A DNA stretch of 64,000 nt from Puniceibacterium sp. IMCC21224 (GCF_001038505.1 NZ_LDPY01000001.1:372001-436000); one strand, 5' to 3'; shown: positions 26,662-35,716, counted from the stretch's first letter. The notes: generated by a model not told the origin, from the sequence alone. Numbers and translations: made by a program.

Positions 26662-27063
26662 TTAGCCACGACCGAGGCTAGTACGCAGCAGGGTCATGTT
26701 GGATCTGTAAATGGCGAGGGCGCGTTCGTGGTCGCGTTTGGCTTCGACTGCGACCAGCATTTCCTCTTCCAAGGCAACGCCATTACCGTTGGGGTCAACA
26801 AGGCTGCGACTTTCGGTGATGGTGGCCGTGTCGGATGTGCGCTGGCCCAGCATGTGGCCGGAGCGCGTCGCGCGCAGCGGCAGGCTGCCAGCGCCCGGGC
26901 GGTTTTTCCCCGCCTGAACCGTTTCGGCAAAATCAGATACCACACGGGCCTGATATCCCGGTGTATCCGCATTCGCGATATTTTGCGCGCTCACGGCCTG
27001 ACGGGTTCCGGCGTGCCTGGCCAGCGCCATGGCGGTCTTGAATATGTCCAGATTCTGGAACAT
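26662..27063 (-). CDS. flgB: Flagellar proximal rod protein FlgB
   Basis: First gene of the leftward rod operon, 133 residues. It carries the rod-protein motif (AVSAQNIANADTPGYQARVV) and the C-terminal helix RDHERALAIYRSNMTLLRTS. The open frame continues upstream into fliI antisense, but the ATG at 27063 gives the normal FlgB length and is preceded by GGGAGAAG. It is divergent from fliI; a CtrA-like box lies in the 85-base gap. Confidence 0.95.
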   Translation of the reverse strand: MFQNLDIFKTAMALARHAGTRQAVSAQNIANADTPGYQARVVSDFAETVQAGKNRPGAGSLPLRATRSGHMLGQRTSDTATITESRSLVDPNGNGVALEEEMLVAVEAKRDHERALAIYRSNMTLLRTSLGRG

Positions 27064-27086
27064 CGGGGCTTCTCCCTCGATTGGCT

Positions 27087-27102
27087 TCAACCAAGGCTTA
27101 AC
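27087..27102. promoter_or_regulatory. CtrA-like box between flgB and fliI
   Basis: TCAA-N7-TTAAC (27087-27090, 27098-27102) matches the CtrA consensus TTAA-N7-TTAAC at 8 of 9 fixed positions. It lies between divergent flagellar genes, where CtrA control is known in several Rhodobacterales. Confidence 0.45.
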
Positions 27103-27148
27103 TGTGATTCCTTTAGAAACGGTTTGCAGAGCTTTAAGGGAGCGACCG

Positions 27149-28537
27149 ATGGACAGGACCGAGATTTCAGGCTTGAGGGCACAGATAAGCAGTTTGCATG
27201 CCGTCCGCGCGATGGGGCGGGTGCGGTCTGTTGATGGCACGGTGATCTGGGTGCGCGGTCTGGCGCGCAATGCGTCAATTGGCGATCGCGTGCGGTTGTT
27301 GCGCCGCGCAGGGTTGCCGCTGTTAGAGGGTGAAGTGTTGCGTATCAGGGATGAGGAAATTGCAATGTTGCCGGATAGCGGTGTCGACGGCGTCGCGCAG
27401 GGGGACCGGGTCGCGGTTCTGGGGCCGCCGACCCTGGCACCCTGCGATTCGTGGATTGGTCGGGTCATCGATCCTTATGGCCAGCCGATCGACGGGTTTC
27501 CGCTGGTGCCAGGATCGCGGCGGCGTCCGTTTCGTGCCGCGCCTCCGCCCGCTGCACAGCGCCGTCCGTTGGGTGGACGTCTGGCGACGGGGTTGGCCGT
27601 GTTTGACACGCTTTTACCGATCGTTCGCGGCCAGCGGATCGGGCTCTTTGCTGGGTCCGGTGTTGGAAAATCACGTCTTCTGGCGCAGCTTGCGCGTGGG
27701 ATGCAGGCGGATATCGTCGTTCTGGCGTTAGTGGGGGAACGTGGCCGCGAGGTCAGTGAATTTGTCGCCAATGTGCTCGGACCAGAAGGGATGGCCCGCG
27801 CCGTGGTGGTGGCCGCAACATCGGATCGGTCCCCACTCGAGCGGCGGCGCTGCCCTCAGGCTGCGATGACGATTGCCGAGCATTTCCGCGATCAGGGCGC
27901 GCATGTGCTGTACCTCGCCGATTCGATCACCCGCTTTGCCGAGGCGCATCGAGAGGTTGCCATCGCTTCGGGCGAAATGCCCGCGCTGCGCGGGTTTCCC
28001 CCCTCGACGGCGCATCAGATCATGACGCTGGCCGAGCGCGCGGGTCCGGGGATTCGCGATACAGGCGACATAACGGCGGTATTTTCTGTGCTTGTAGCCG
28101 GGTCCGACATGGACGAGCCAGTGGCCGATATCCTGCGCGGGGTGCTTGATGGACATGTGGTGCTGGACCGGCAGATTGCCGAACGTGGCCGGTTTCCGGC
28201 GATTGACCTACTGCGTTCGGTTTCCCGCAGTCTGCCAGAAGCGGCAAGCGAGGATGAAAACGTTCTGATTGGGCAGGTGCGCCGTTTGTTGGGGGCTTAC
28301 GCGCGGTCTGAGACGATGATTCGCGCTGGGCTGTACCGTGATGGCACCGACCCGTTGCTGGATCAGGCGATCCGCGCCTGGCCTGAACTCGAACAGTTTC
28401 TGGGGGACTCTGCGCCCGCAGGTGTCGAAAACGCCTTTTCCCGTCTCAAGCTGTTGATGCGGCGGGTCAGCGCTGGATCTGGCACTGCCGCAGGGACGCC
28501 GGCACCGCGACCAGCCCGCAACTCCTCGGCCATATAA
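27149..28537 (+). CDS. fliI: Flagellum-specific ATPase FliI
   Basis: ATPase that energises flagellar export, homologous to F1 beta. The 462 residues have Walker A (AGSGVGKSRLL, about 168-178) and Walker B (HVLYLADSITRFAEA, near 253-267). The arrestin-type segments GERGREVSEF and RGFPPSTAHQI are also present. The ATG at 27149 has AAGGGAG 6 bases upstream; an in-frame ATG at 27029 would overlap flgB antisense. The final 25 residues are Ala/Pro-rich and atypical. Divergent from the flgB operon. Confidence 0.95.
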   Translation: MDRTEISGLRAQISSLHAVRAMGRVRSVDGTVIWVRGLARNASIGDRVRLLRRAGLPLLEGEVLRIRDEEIAMLPDSGVDGVAQGDRVAVLGPPTLAPCDSWIGRVIDPYGQPIDGFPLVPGSRRRPFRAAPPPAAQRRPLGGRLATGLAVFDTLLPIVRGQRIGLFAGSGVGKSRLLAQLARGMQADIVVLALVGERGREVSEFVANVLGPEGMARAVVVAATSDRSPLERRRCPQAAMTIAEHFRDQGAHVLYLADSITRFAEAHREVAIASGEMPALRGFPPSTAHQIMTLAERAGPGIRDTGDITAVFSVLVAGSDMDEPVADILRGVLDGHVVLDRQIAERGRFPAIDLLRSVSRSLPEAASEDENVLIGQVRRLLGAYARSETMIRAGLYRDGTDPLLDQAIRAWPELEQFLGDSAPAGVENAFSRLKLLMRRVSAGSGTAAGTPAPRPARNSSAI

Positions 28538-28820
28538 AGGTGATGGAGGCCGACGGCCGAAATTTGCGCGACGTTCAGCCCCTTGTTCCTTTCTGCCAAA
28601 ATACGACCGTCTTCGCGCCGAAAGAGGGGATAACAGGGAACAGACGTTGGCCAGCGGGACTGTGGTTTAGGTTTAACATCCCGCTGATACGGAACATCGC
28701 GGATCAGTGGCAGTGCCTTCACGCTCCGGCGTGAATTGTCCTCTCCTCGTTCGCAGCATTATGCTGCTGGGCTGCGGAAAACCGAACTGTGTCGACCGTT
28801 CAGATTTTCCGCGCGGGATC

Positions 28821-29507
28821 TCAGGACAGCCACTGGGCATAGTCCCCGACAAGCAGATGAGTGGGGGCTACATCCTCTTGGATATGTGCGAACCGTCCGA
28901 TGGGTTCGCGAAAAATGTTGTCGGTGGTGTCGTCATTCACTGTCGAGACTTCGCCGATTAGAACATCGCCGCCCTCGCCCCAGAAGGCGTGCCAGTCACC
29001 CGGCATCAGTGTGACGCTTTCGCCTGGGGCAAACCGCAGTTTCTCGCCGGGCGCAAAATCGCGCGCAATGCCGTCGCAGAACACCATGCCGCCACGATCC
29101 TCGGCAAAGTTACCCTGATCGTCCGAGCCGTAGAGTTCAACCACCATGGTGGCGCCACCGCGGTTGATGATATCCTCGGCTTTGATGACATGGGTGTGCA
29201 TCGGGCTAAGCTGATCCTGTCGCGAGATCAGCAATTTTTCAGCGTAACACATGCCGCCGCCGCGTTGCAGATCGGCGAGGCGACCATTGCGCAGAGTGAA
29301 CAGGAACAACCCCATCTCGTCAAACCGCTCATCGCCGTAGTCGGTGATGTCCCAGCCGCAGCGGGCATCAATCAGAGAGCGGGCCGCGCTGGCGCGGGAT
29401 ACAAATTCGTCCGGGGTCCAATAGGCAAAGGGCGGCAGGGTAAATCCGTAGTGGCGGATCATGTCGTCTGCCTGTGCCATGATGTCGTTGATGCGGGATC
29501 GTTTCAT
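28821..29507 (-). CDS. D-lyxose/D-mannose-type sugar isomerase (cupin)
   Basis: A 228-residue cupin-fold metal enzyme resembling D-lyxose ketol-isomerase, which converts D-lyxose to D-xylulose or D-mannose to D-fructose. The metal ligands are probably the two His in PMHTH, the Glu in KAEDIINRGG and the His in GDWHAFWGEGG. The start at 29507 gives MKRSRINDIMAQAD, the usual beginning. No sugar transporter or kinase is next to it. The 283-base gap to fliI holds no supportable gene, only a 15-base palindrome (GCAGCAT/ATGCTGC, 28753-28767). Confidence 0.83.
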   Translation of the reverse strand: MKRSRINDIMAQADDMIRHYGFTLPPFAYWTPDEFVSRASAARSLIDARCGWDITDYGDERFDEMGLFLFTLRNGRLADLQRGGGMCYAEKLLISRQDQLSPMHTHVIKAEDIINRGGATMVVELYGSDDQGNFAEDRGGMVFCDGIARDFAPGEKLRFAPGESVTLMPGDWHAFWGEGGDVLIGEVSTVNDDTTDNIFREPIGRFAHIQEDVAPTHLLVGDYAQWLS

Positions 29508-29716
29508 GCGGGAACCTTTGCGCGACGGAAAAATTCGATGACCATGGCGGCGGACTGGGTATCGCGTCCGCCTTCGCAACCCGCGCCATTCTGGGGCTGG
29601 TGATATTCGTCAAAGCGGTCGTACTCAACAATTTGCGAAGATGCGGCAGAAAGATTTTTGCGCACCCGCCGTCATGCGTGGGGAATGGACCCGCGTCGGG
29701 GCAGGCCCAGCCAAGC

Positions 29717-30325
29717 CTAACCAATCATGCGCTTGATCATCGTCGCATGGGTCACATCCGCCGCCATGGTGTCGGTTGCCAGTGTGCGGCAGGTCTGGTG
29801 CAGATCCGCAGGCTCGCTCAGACGGTCCAGCAGACCCCAGTCGAGCGCCTCTTGGGTGTCGATCTTTTGCCCCGCCATCAGGATCATCCTCGCGCGGGAC
29901 GGGCCGATCAGTGCAACCAGACGTGCCGGATCGGACGGTTGCGGCAAAAAGCCCAGCTTCATTACCGGATAGAACACGCGGGTTCCAGGCACGGCGACAC
30001 GCAGATCGCAGGCCAAAACCATACCCATGGCACCGCCGGCCACGGTGCCGTTCAGCGCCGCGATGCTGAGTCCAGGCAGCGCCGCAATGGCAGTTGAAAG
30101 CCGTTCCCAGAGCGGTGAGACAGCCAGCCCGGCCCGTGCGGCCTCCAGATCGGCGCCGGCGCTGAACACGCGGCCGGTGCCGGTCAGGATCACGGCACGC
30201 GCTTCTTGGGCGGCCTCCATGATCCGGCTCAACTCATCCAGCATCGCCTCTGTCAGGGCGTTGGCCTTGTCCGGCCGGTCGAGCGTGACGGTCCACAACC
30301 CGCCAACCTGATCCAGCCGGATCAT
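29717..30325 (-). CDS. Crotonase-family protein (enoyl-CoA hydratase/isomerase-like) lacking catalytic acids
   Basis: A 202-residue crotonase-fold protein. It has the oxyanion-hole segments FSAGADLE and NGTVAGGAMGMVLACDLRVA, but neither of the two glutamates of true enoyl-CoA hydratases is where expected. The first position is in AGGAMGM and the second in FYPVMKLGFLPQPSD. It is also shorter than the usual 255-260 residues, lacking most of the C-terminal helices. It may be an isomerase-like or divergent acyl-CoA enzyme. It overlaps the upstream SDR gene by 4 bases, so the two are coupled. Confidence 0.82.
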   Translation of the reverse strand: MIRLDQVGGLWTVTLDRPDKANALTEAMLDELSRIMEAAQEARAVILTGTGRVFSAGADLEAARAGLAVSPLWERLSTAIAALPGLSIAALNGTVAGGAMGMVLACDLRVAVPGTRVFYPVMKLGFLPQPSDPARLVALIGPSRARMILMAGQKIDTQEALDWGLLDRLSEPADLHQTCRTLATDTMAADVTHATMIKRMIG

Positions 30326-31071
30326 GTCAGGCCGACCTTTTTCCGAATGTCGTCGTCGCGCAGAGAAATCTCATCGCCGAGCCATGCGTCAGCCTCGGGG
30401 GTGCACATCCACAGCAGCGCCCGTGCGGGCCAGTCGGCGGGAATATGCACCTCCCAGTCCAGCTGGCTGACCGGGTTGATGCCGCTGGACTTGATCTCGC
30501 GCTGCATCTGGGTCGCGACGGTGCCGGGGGACAGGCCAATGGCGCGAATGCCTGCATCGCGCTCTTCCTTGTCGACGCAGCGGGTCAGCATCGCGGCGGC
30601 GGCTTTGGAGGCGCAGTAATGCGACCACGCCTCGACCGGGCCATGCGCTGCGCCCGAACTGATCGTCAGGATGGTGCCGCCGCCTGCGGACTTCATCACC
30701 GGCAATGCCGCGCGCATTCCGTGGAACACGCCCTTGAGGTTGATGTCGATGACTTGGCCCCAGCCGTCGGGGTCGGCCTCATCCATGCGCGCGATGGGTT
30801 CGATCACGCCTGCGTTGTTGATCAGCACATCCAGTGTGCCAAAGGCGGTGAGGCAATTGCGTACCGCCTGATTGACCTCCCAATAGCGTGAGATATCGCA
30901 GGGGATCGCCACGGCGCGCGGCCCGATCTCACCGGCGAGTTCCGCCACCGCATCAGCCGAACGCGCGACCAATGCGACATTGGCGCCAGCGTCGGCAAAA
31001 ATCCGCGCGGCCGAGGCACCGATGCCGCGGCTCGCTCCGGTGATCATCACAGTTTTTCCCGTCATATCCAT
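30322..31071 (-). CDS. SDR-family oxidoreductase
   Basis: A 249-residue classical short-chain dehydrogenase. It has the cofactor motif TGASRGIG (about 11-18), NNAG and the catalytic Ser-Tyr-Lys set (SSGAAHGP, then YCASK). The absence of an acidic residue after the second strand (VALVARSADA) suggests NADP preference. The substrate is unknown. Its coupling to a crotonase-like gene hints at acyl-CoA or small-molecule catabolism. It is divergent from the DUF2125 gene. Confidence 0.9.
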   Translation of the reverse strand: MDMTGKTVMITGASRGIGASAARIFADAGANVALVARSADAVAELAGEIGPRAVAIPCDISRYWEVNQAVRNCLTAFGTLDVLINNAGVIEPIARMDEADPDGWGQVIDINLKGVFHGMRAALPVMKSAGGGTILTISSGAAHGPVEAWSHYCASKAAAAMLTRCVDKEERDAGIRAIGLSPGTVATQMQREIKSSGINPVSQLDWEVHIPADWPARALLWMCTPEADAWLGDEISLRDDDIRKKVGLT

Positions 31072-31195
31072 GGCAAGCTCCTGTTCCCGCTACTCTCATG
31101 TGTTAAAGCCCCGATCAGTCATGGTCCAGCCCCTTGACCCAAGGCCCGCCAGCACGGAAGCTTGGGTATTCGTTGGGGCACAGAAAGGATATATT

Positions 31196-32722
31196 ATGTT
31201 CGACAAGACAGGTTTTTGGGGCAGTACCGCCCTCGCATTGGCCCTGACAGCGGGGGCGGCGCAGGCTGATGTCACCCCGCAACAGGTCTGGGATGAGCTT
31301 GAGACGTATTTTCAGGATTTCGGCTATGTCGTGAACGCGACCGAAACACAAACCGGCAATGTTCTGACCGTGACCGATTTCAGCGTCACCATGGACATGC
31401 CAGAAGAGGACGGCAGCCTGCGCTTTGACGCCTCAGAGGTGGTGTTGACCGACCTGGGGGATGGGCGCATTTCGATTGATTTTCCGAATGTGATGCCGAT
31501 CACGATGTCGATCTCTGCGCCGGACGAGGACCCGATCGAACTGGTGGTGAACTACACTCAGGACGGGCTCGATATGATCGCGTCGGGTGCGCCGGGCGAT
31601 CTGGTCTATGATTACACGGCTGACGGGCTGAGCATGATTCTGGTTGAGTTGGTGGTCGACGGAAAGCCAATTGACCGCAGCGCTGCCCGTGTCGAGGTCA
31701 CTATGACCGGACTTGAGGGCCAGTCCATGGTCAAAAATACCACGACGCGGGACATCAGTCAGGTTATGAAGATGTCCGGGCTAAGCTATGATTTGGCCTT
31801 TAACGACCCTGACAGTGACGGCGCAGGCCTGTTTTCGGGCACGCTCAGCGATCTGACCTTTGAGGGATCGACCTCGATCCCGGCGGATCTGGACATGAAT
31901 GCCCCCTCGGCGCTGGCGACCTCGGGACTGAAAGGGTCGGGCCGGTTCGACTATGCCGCCGGTCAGTCGCAATTCTCGGCGACCGAGCGGGGCGATACAA
32001 CAGCGGGCCAGACCTCGTCCGAGGGGGCAAGCCTGCTGGTTGGGTTCTCGGGAGAGGCGATCACTTATGCGCAAACCGGCAAGAACATGACCGTCGCGAT
32101 GAGCGGTGGAGAACTGCCGTTCCCGGTTACGGTTGCGATGGAAGAGACCGCATTCAACCTGACGATGCCGGTGGCCGAGTCCGAAGAGCCGCAGAAGGTC
32201 GCGATGGGCGTCACGCTGGGCGGCTTCACCATGTCGGATCTGTTGTGGAACCTCTTTGATCCGGCCAAGGCGCTGCCGCGCGATCCGGCGACGGTGTCGT
32301 TTGATCTGGTCGGGCTGGCCACACCGTTCATCAATCTGTTCGACCCTGCGGCGGTCGAGGCGCTGGATGCCACGGGCGGGGTGCCGGGCGAACTGAATTC
32401 TCTGACGTTGAACAACCTGACCGTCGATGCGGCGGGGACTCGGTTGACGGGCGTTGGCGACTTCACCTTCGACAACTCGGATCTTGAAACCTATGATGGC
32501 ATGCCGCTGCCGGTTGGGTCGGTGATGCTAGAAGTGAGCGGTGCCAATGCGCTAATCGACAAGTTGATCGCCATGGGGCTGATGGCCGAACAGGATGCCA
32601 TGGGCGCACGGATGATGATGAGCATGTTCACTGTGCCGGGGGATTCGCCGGACAACCTGAAATCCAAGCTTGAGTTCAACGAGCAGGGGCACATTTCTGC
32701 CAATGGCCAGCGGATCAAGTGA
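31196..32722 (+). CDS. DUF2125 domain protein, secreted
   Basis: A 508-residue protein with a signal peptide (ends AGAAQAD, about residue 22). Long beta-rich, acidic repeats follow (VVLTDLGDGRISIDFPNVMP, and LTLNNLTVDAAGTRLTGVGD near the end). This matches the alphaproteobacterial DUF2125 family, whose function is not established. AAAGGA lies about 8 bases before the ATG at 31196. It is a single-gene unit ending in the strong hairpin at 32752-32791. A periplasmic or outer-membrane-associated role is plausible from the composition. Confidence 0.85.
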   Translation: MFDKTGFWGSTALALALTAGAAQADVTPQQVWDELETYFQDFGYVVNATETQTGNVLTVTDFSVTMDMPEEDGSLRFDASEVVLTDLGDGRISIDFPNVMPITMSISAPDEDPIELVVNYTQDGLDMIASGAPGDLVYDYTADGLSMILVELVVDGKPIDRSAARVEVTMTGLEGQSMVKNTTTRDISQVMKMSGLSYDLAFNDPDSDGAGLFSGTLSDLTFEGSTSIPADLDMNAPSALATSGLKGSGRFDYAAGQSQFSATERGDTTAGQTSSEGASLLVGFSGEAITYAQTGKNMTVAMSGGELPFPVTVAMEETAFNLTMPVAESEEPQKVAMGVTLGGFTMSDLLWNLFDPAKALPRDPATVSFDLVGLATPFINLFDPAAVEALDATGGVPGELNSLTLNNLTVDAAGTRLTGVGDFTFDNSDLETYDGMPLPVGSVMLEVSGANALIDKLIAMGLMAEQDAMGARMMMSMFTVPGDSPDNLKSKLEFNEQGHISANGQRIK

Positions 32723-32751
32723 CAGCACCGCCACGAGGCGGAGGCGCTAGA

Positions 32752-32791
32752 AATCAGACCGGACGCTCTGTGTAGAGCGTCCGGTCTGATT
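32752..32791. terminator. Long perfect hairpin between convergent genes
   Basis: AATCAGACCGGACGCTCT (32752-32769) pairs perfectly with its complement at 32774-32791 around a 4-base loop GTGT: 18 uninterrupted pairs. It lies between the DUF2125 gene and the converging TadG-like gene and can stop transcription from both sides. There is no T-run on either side. Confidence 0.8.
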
Positions 32792-32815
32792 GAAGGCGGG
32801 AAACAGTGCAAGCGC

Positions 32816-34258
32816 TCAGCGCACCAGAACCGTCCGGTAGCCTGATCCGCCGCTCTCGGCCACAGGTGCCGGTTCGGTGTTGATCTCATAGGCGCTTTCA
32901 AGTTGCGCACCACACCCGGTGACACGGTAGTTTCCTCCAAGGGATACGTTTTGCTGGGCCTCGAAATACAGCCCGCCAGCGCTCCTCATTGCGCCGCCGG
33001 GATGGAACTGCGCCCCTGCGCCAACGACCCCGTACAACCCTGTGGCGCCGCCCAGCGACAGGTAGTTGAGGGAAAAGATATAGGTGTTGAACGTGCCTGT
33101 GTCACAGTAGTGATCGGGATCGCCCCAGCGCACGGAACCGGATGCGTTAAAGCTGCTGCCGGCCAGAAAGAATGATCGCTCAAAGGCCAGATTGGCCCCG
33201 CCACCGATGGTGATCTGCGACGCGGCGATGATGGCGATGTCGTTCGCGTCCACATTCCCTTCGAGCGACACTGACCCCTTGGTCACAAAGATCGTGTCTG
33301 AGTTCATCTCGAAGATGCCGCCCCAGTTTTCCCATGGCTGCATGGTTCCGGGTGCCTTGAGAACGGTGTAGCTTTCCTTCAGCCACTGAACCTTTTTGCC
33401 CTGAAACTCAGGGGGCAATTCGCTGCCCATGTAGATGTCGCCGCTCGCATAGTTCCTGAGTTCAGCGAAAATCGCATCGTAGCGCGCAGGAAGCGCGTCG
33501 AGGAGAGGGGTCTCTAGCGACTTGGCGCGTTTCAGAAGGTCGGGATCGTTTGCGCCGTAGCTGCCGTTGCGCACGTGGTTGACGGTAACGTTTTCGATAC
33601 GCGCCGCACTGAGTTCGTTGCCGGGGCCGTACCAGTCGTCGCCGCCGGTGCGCAGGCCGGTTTCGCCATGCAGGCAAACCGCGCCAAGCCATTCGTTGCC
33701 GCCGCCGGTTTCCATGAAACCTTTGGTCATGATCATGGCATTGTTGCACGGAGCCGCCACAGGCGTCCCGCCACCAGTTGGCGCGCCGGTGGGGGCCATG
33801 GCGATTGCGTCGGCCGATACCTGCCAGTCCGAATGCCCCAGCAGCTGCAACAGATACAGGTCCACAGCGTTGTCGCGCAGATCAACCCGTTCGGAGGATA
33901 CTCTGGCCGCGTTGATATCCGCCGGATCCGCGAGCTCTGATACCACGGTGAAATCACCCGTTGCGGTATCGTACCAGCCCAATTCGATATCGGCTTCGAC
34001 AATGGCGTCGCCGTGTTCTTCGATAGGCAGGTTGCGATGTGCGACCTCCATCGCGCGGTCCATCGCCAGACTTCTGTCCGATACATTCGATGCCGCAGCC
34101 ATGGCTGTCGCGTCGACAGCCATCTGCATCTGTTTCTTGACGCGGAATACGTTGGTCACGTCCATCGAAATCCCGGCCCCCAGAAGTATCACGATGACCA
34201 AGAACAGGGATGTGACGGTGCTGAATCCCTCTTCTGTCCGTGCAAAGCGGCTGATCAT
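32816..34258 (-). CDS. TadG-like pilus-assembly protein with a beta-helix-like C-terminal region
   Basis: A 480-residue protein. The N terminus (EEGFSTVTSLFLVIVILLGA, one membrane helix) followed by VFRVKKQMQMAVDATAMAAA is the TadG/TadE-like Flp-domain opening. The usual von Willebrand A domain is not recognisable. Residues about 330-470 have repeated short strands (SVSLEGNVDANDIAIIAASQ, ITIGGGANLAFERS) rich in Gly, Asn and Ser, suggesting a right-handed beta-helix. The ATG overlaps the TadE-like stop (TGATG). The remaining tad genes (prepilin, ATPase, platform) are absent here. Confidence 0.8.
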   Translation of the reverse strand: MISRFARTEEGFSTVTSLFLVIVILLGAGISMDVTNVFRVKKQMQMAVDATAMAAASNVSDRSLAMDRAMEVAHRNLPIEEHGDAIVEADIELGWYDTATGDFTVVSELADPADINAARVSSERVDLRDNAVDLYLLQLLGHSDWQVSADAIAMAPTGAPTGGGTPVAAPCNNAMIMTKGFMETGGGNEWLGAVCLHGETGLRTGGDDWYGPGNELSAARIENVTVNHVRNGSYGANDPDLLKRAKSLETPLLDALPARYDAIFAELRNYASGDIYMGSELPPEFQGKKVQWLKESYTVLKAPGTMQPWENWGGIFEMNSDTIFVTKGSVSLEGNVDANDIAIIAASQITIGGGANLAFERSFFLAGSSFNASGSVRWGDPDHYCDTGTFNTYIFSLNYLSLGGATGLYGVVGAGAQFHPGGAMRSAGGLYFEAQQNVSLGGNYRVTGCGAQLESAYEINTEPAPVAESGGSGYRTVLVR

Positions 34259-34662
34259 CACATGTCCTCGGGCGCTGCAACGACTTCGATCCACATTGTG
34301 GACCGCGCTTCGAGCGTACCGGGAAGAACGTGGTTGAGGAACACAGCGACAGATTCGACAGGAACCCGGATGACCGACGTAACATAGCCGTCTTCGGATG
34401 TAATCTCGACCTCGAGCCCATCGCGGCTTGCTTCGCGTTCCGCAATCTGTTGCTCGGCTTCTTCTGCCGTGTGGATGCCCAGGGACACCTGTCGCGACCC
34501 GTTATAGGCGTCTTCGTACAGCATTTGCTGGTTGTAAAACAGCATGACAAGGTCCGTGGACCCCATCATGAAAAAGAGGATAAATGGGAACCACAGGGCG
34601 AATTCTACGGTCGAAGAACCGTCAGCCGAGCGGCAAAACCGTTTGAGAAAGTTGGAGAGCAT
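34258..34662 (-). CDS. TadE-like pseudopilin
   Basis: A 134-residue protein with the TadE prepilin-like segment GSSTVEFALWFPFILFFMMG near the N terminus, one membrane helix and an extracytoplasmic domain. The ATG at 34662 has AGAGG at about 7 bases; an upstream in-frame ATG (34737) is less likely. Coupled to the TadG-like gene by a one-base overlap. Probably a minor component of a tight-adherence or related secretion apparatus encoded elsewhere. Confidence 0.82.
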   Translation of the reverse strand: MLSNFLKRFCRSADGSSTVEFALWFPFILFFMMGSTDLVMLFYNQQMLYEDAYNGSRQVSLGIHTAEEAEQQIAEREASRDGLEVEITSEDGYVTSVIRVPVESVAVFLNHVLPGTLEARSTMWIEVVAAPEDM

Positions 34663-34821
34663 TCGCGTACCTCTACTGCGTTGCCATCCATCTCCTGCTG
34701 AATCGCGTAAGAAATTTGCTGAAAATGCGTCCGACATGGGGCACAGGCCCGTTTCTAGTCAAATTTGTTAAAACTATATGGATTCGTAGGCATCGCGCAT
34801 TTTGTTTGTGCTCAAATGATA

Positions 34822-34840
34822 GGCAGACCTTTCGGCCTAC
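34822..34840. terminator. Weak hairpin after the SDR gene
   Basis: On the minus strand, GTAGGCC and GGTCTGC flank a GAAA tetraloop (two G-U pairs). It lies about 40 bases past the SDR stop in the 215-base gap before the TadE-like gene, which otherwise holds only AT-rich promoter-like sequence. No long T-run. Confidence 0.35.
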
Positions 34841-34877
34841 ATGCTTGGCGACTTGCTGCGTGCCGGTTGACCGCAGT

Positions 34878-35630
34878 CTAACCGCGCAGTGCCGGCAGGC
34901 CGACCCCGGTTGATTCGAACCCCCCATCCACGGCGATGACCTGCCCGGTGACGTACGAGGCTTTGTCCGACGACAAAAAGGCGATGACTTCGGCAATTTC
35001 ACGCTCTGACCCGTACCGGTTGAGCGGGATCGCGTCATGATAGGCGTCAATAATGGCCTGACTGTGGACGGCCATGGCCAGTTTGGTGCGCACCGGTCCG
35101 GGGCAGACGCAATTGGCGCGGATGCCGTATTCCCCCAACTCGGCGGCTTGTTGTTTTGTCAGGTGGATTACCCCGGCCTTGGATGTCCCATAGGCCACCC
35201 GCAGGGTCGACGCGCGCAGCCCGCTGATTGAGGCGATGTTGACGATAGCACCCCGTGTGTCGCGCAACGCCGCGATACAGGCCTGCGTGCACAGGAACGC
35301 GCCATCAAGATTGGTTTCCATCACCCGGCGCCAGCGTTTGAAATCGGTCTCTTCGATCGGGCCGAAATCAGCGACGCCAGCGTTGTTGACCAGCGCGTCG
35401 ATCCGCCCGGACCAGTCCAGTGCGGCCTGTGCCATTGTGGCCACCGCGTCGGGGTCTGACACATCAACGCTGAGGGGGTGCACGCTCTGACGGGGGCCTG
35501 CGGCCTCGGCCAATTCTTCGCGGTCACGATCCACCATGACCACCCGCCACCCCATCTCAAGAAACAGGTCTGTGGTGGCAAGACCGATGCCGCGCGCGGC
35601 GCCCGTCACAAGTGCGGTTTTCTGGTCCAT
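34878..35630 (-). CDS. SDR-family oxidoreductase
   Basis: A 250-residue classical short-chain dehydrogenase. It has TGAARGIG (about 9-16), Asp in VMVDRDREE favouring NAD, NNAG, the catalytic Ser/Tyr/Lys (SISGLRAS, then YGTSK) and the C-terminal VTGQVIAVDGGF. The ATG at 35630 agrees with the family; the longer frame starting at 35708 does not. Substrate unknown. Downstream of ubiH on the same strand, separated by 86 bases on that side. Confidence 0.9.
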   Translation of the reverse strand: MDQKTALVTGAARGIGLATTDLFLEMGWRVVMVDRDREELAEAAGPRQSVHPLSVDVSDPDAVATMAQAALDWSGRIDALVNNAGVADFGPIEETDFKRWRRVMETNLDGAFLCTQACIAALRDTRGAIVNIASISGLRASTLRVAYGTSKAGVIHLTKQQAAELGEYGIRANCVCPGPVRTKLAMAVHSQAIIDAYHDAIPLNRYGSEREIAEVIAFLSSDKASYVTGQVIAVDGGFESTGVGLPALRG

Positions 35631-35716
35631 CTCAAACCCCTGTTTCTGCAATGCTGCGCCCTTAGTGGCATGGTGTGTTGGGCTGGGAAAGGGGGCATAG
35701 GGCCCCATTCACGGGC

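Noticed and set aside
28363..28722. 119-codon minus-strand frame after fliI
   Set aside because: Half of it overlaps the fliI 3' end antisense, it has no ribosome site and no recognisable domain. A small unknown gene is not excluded.
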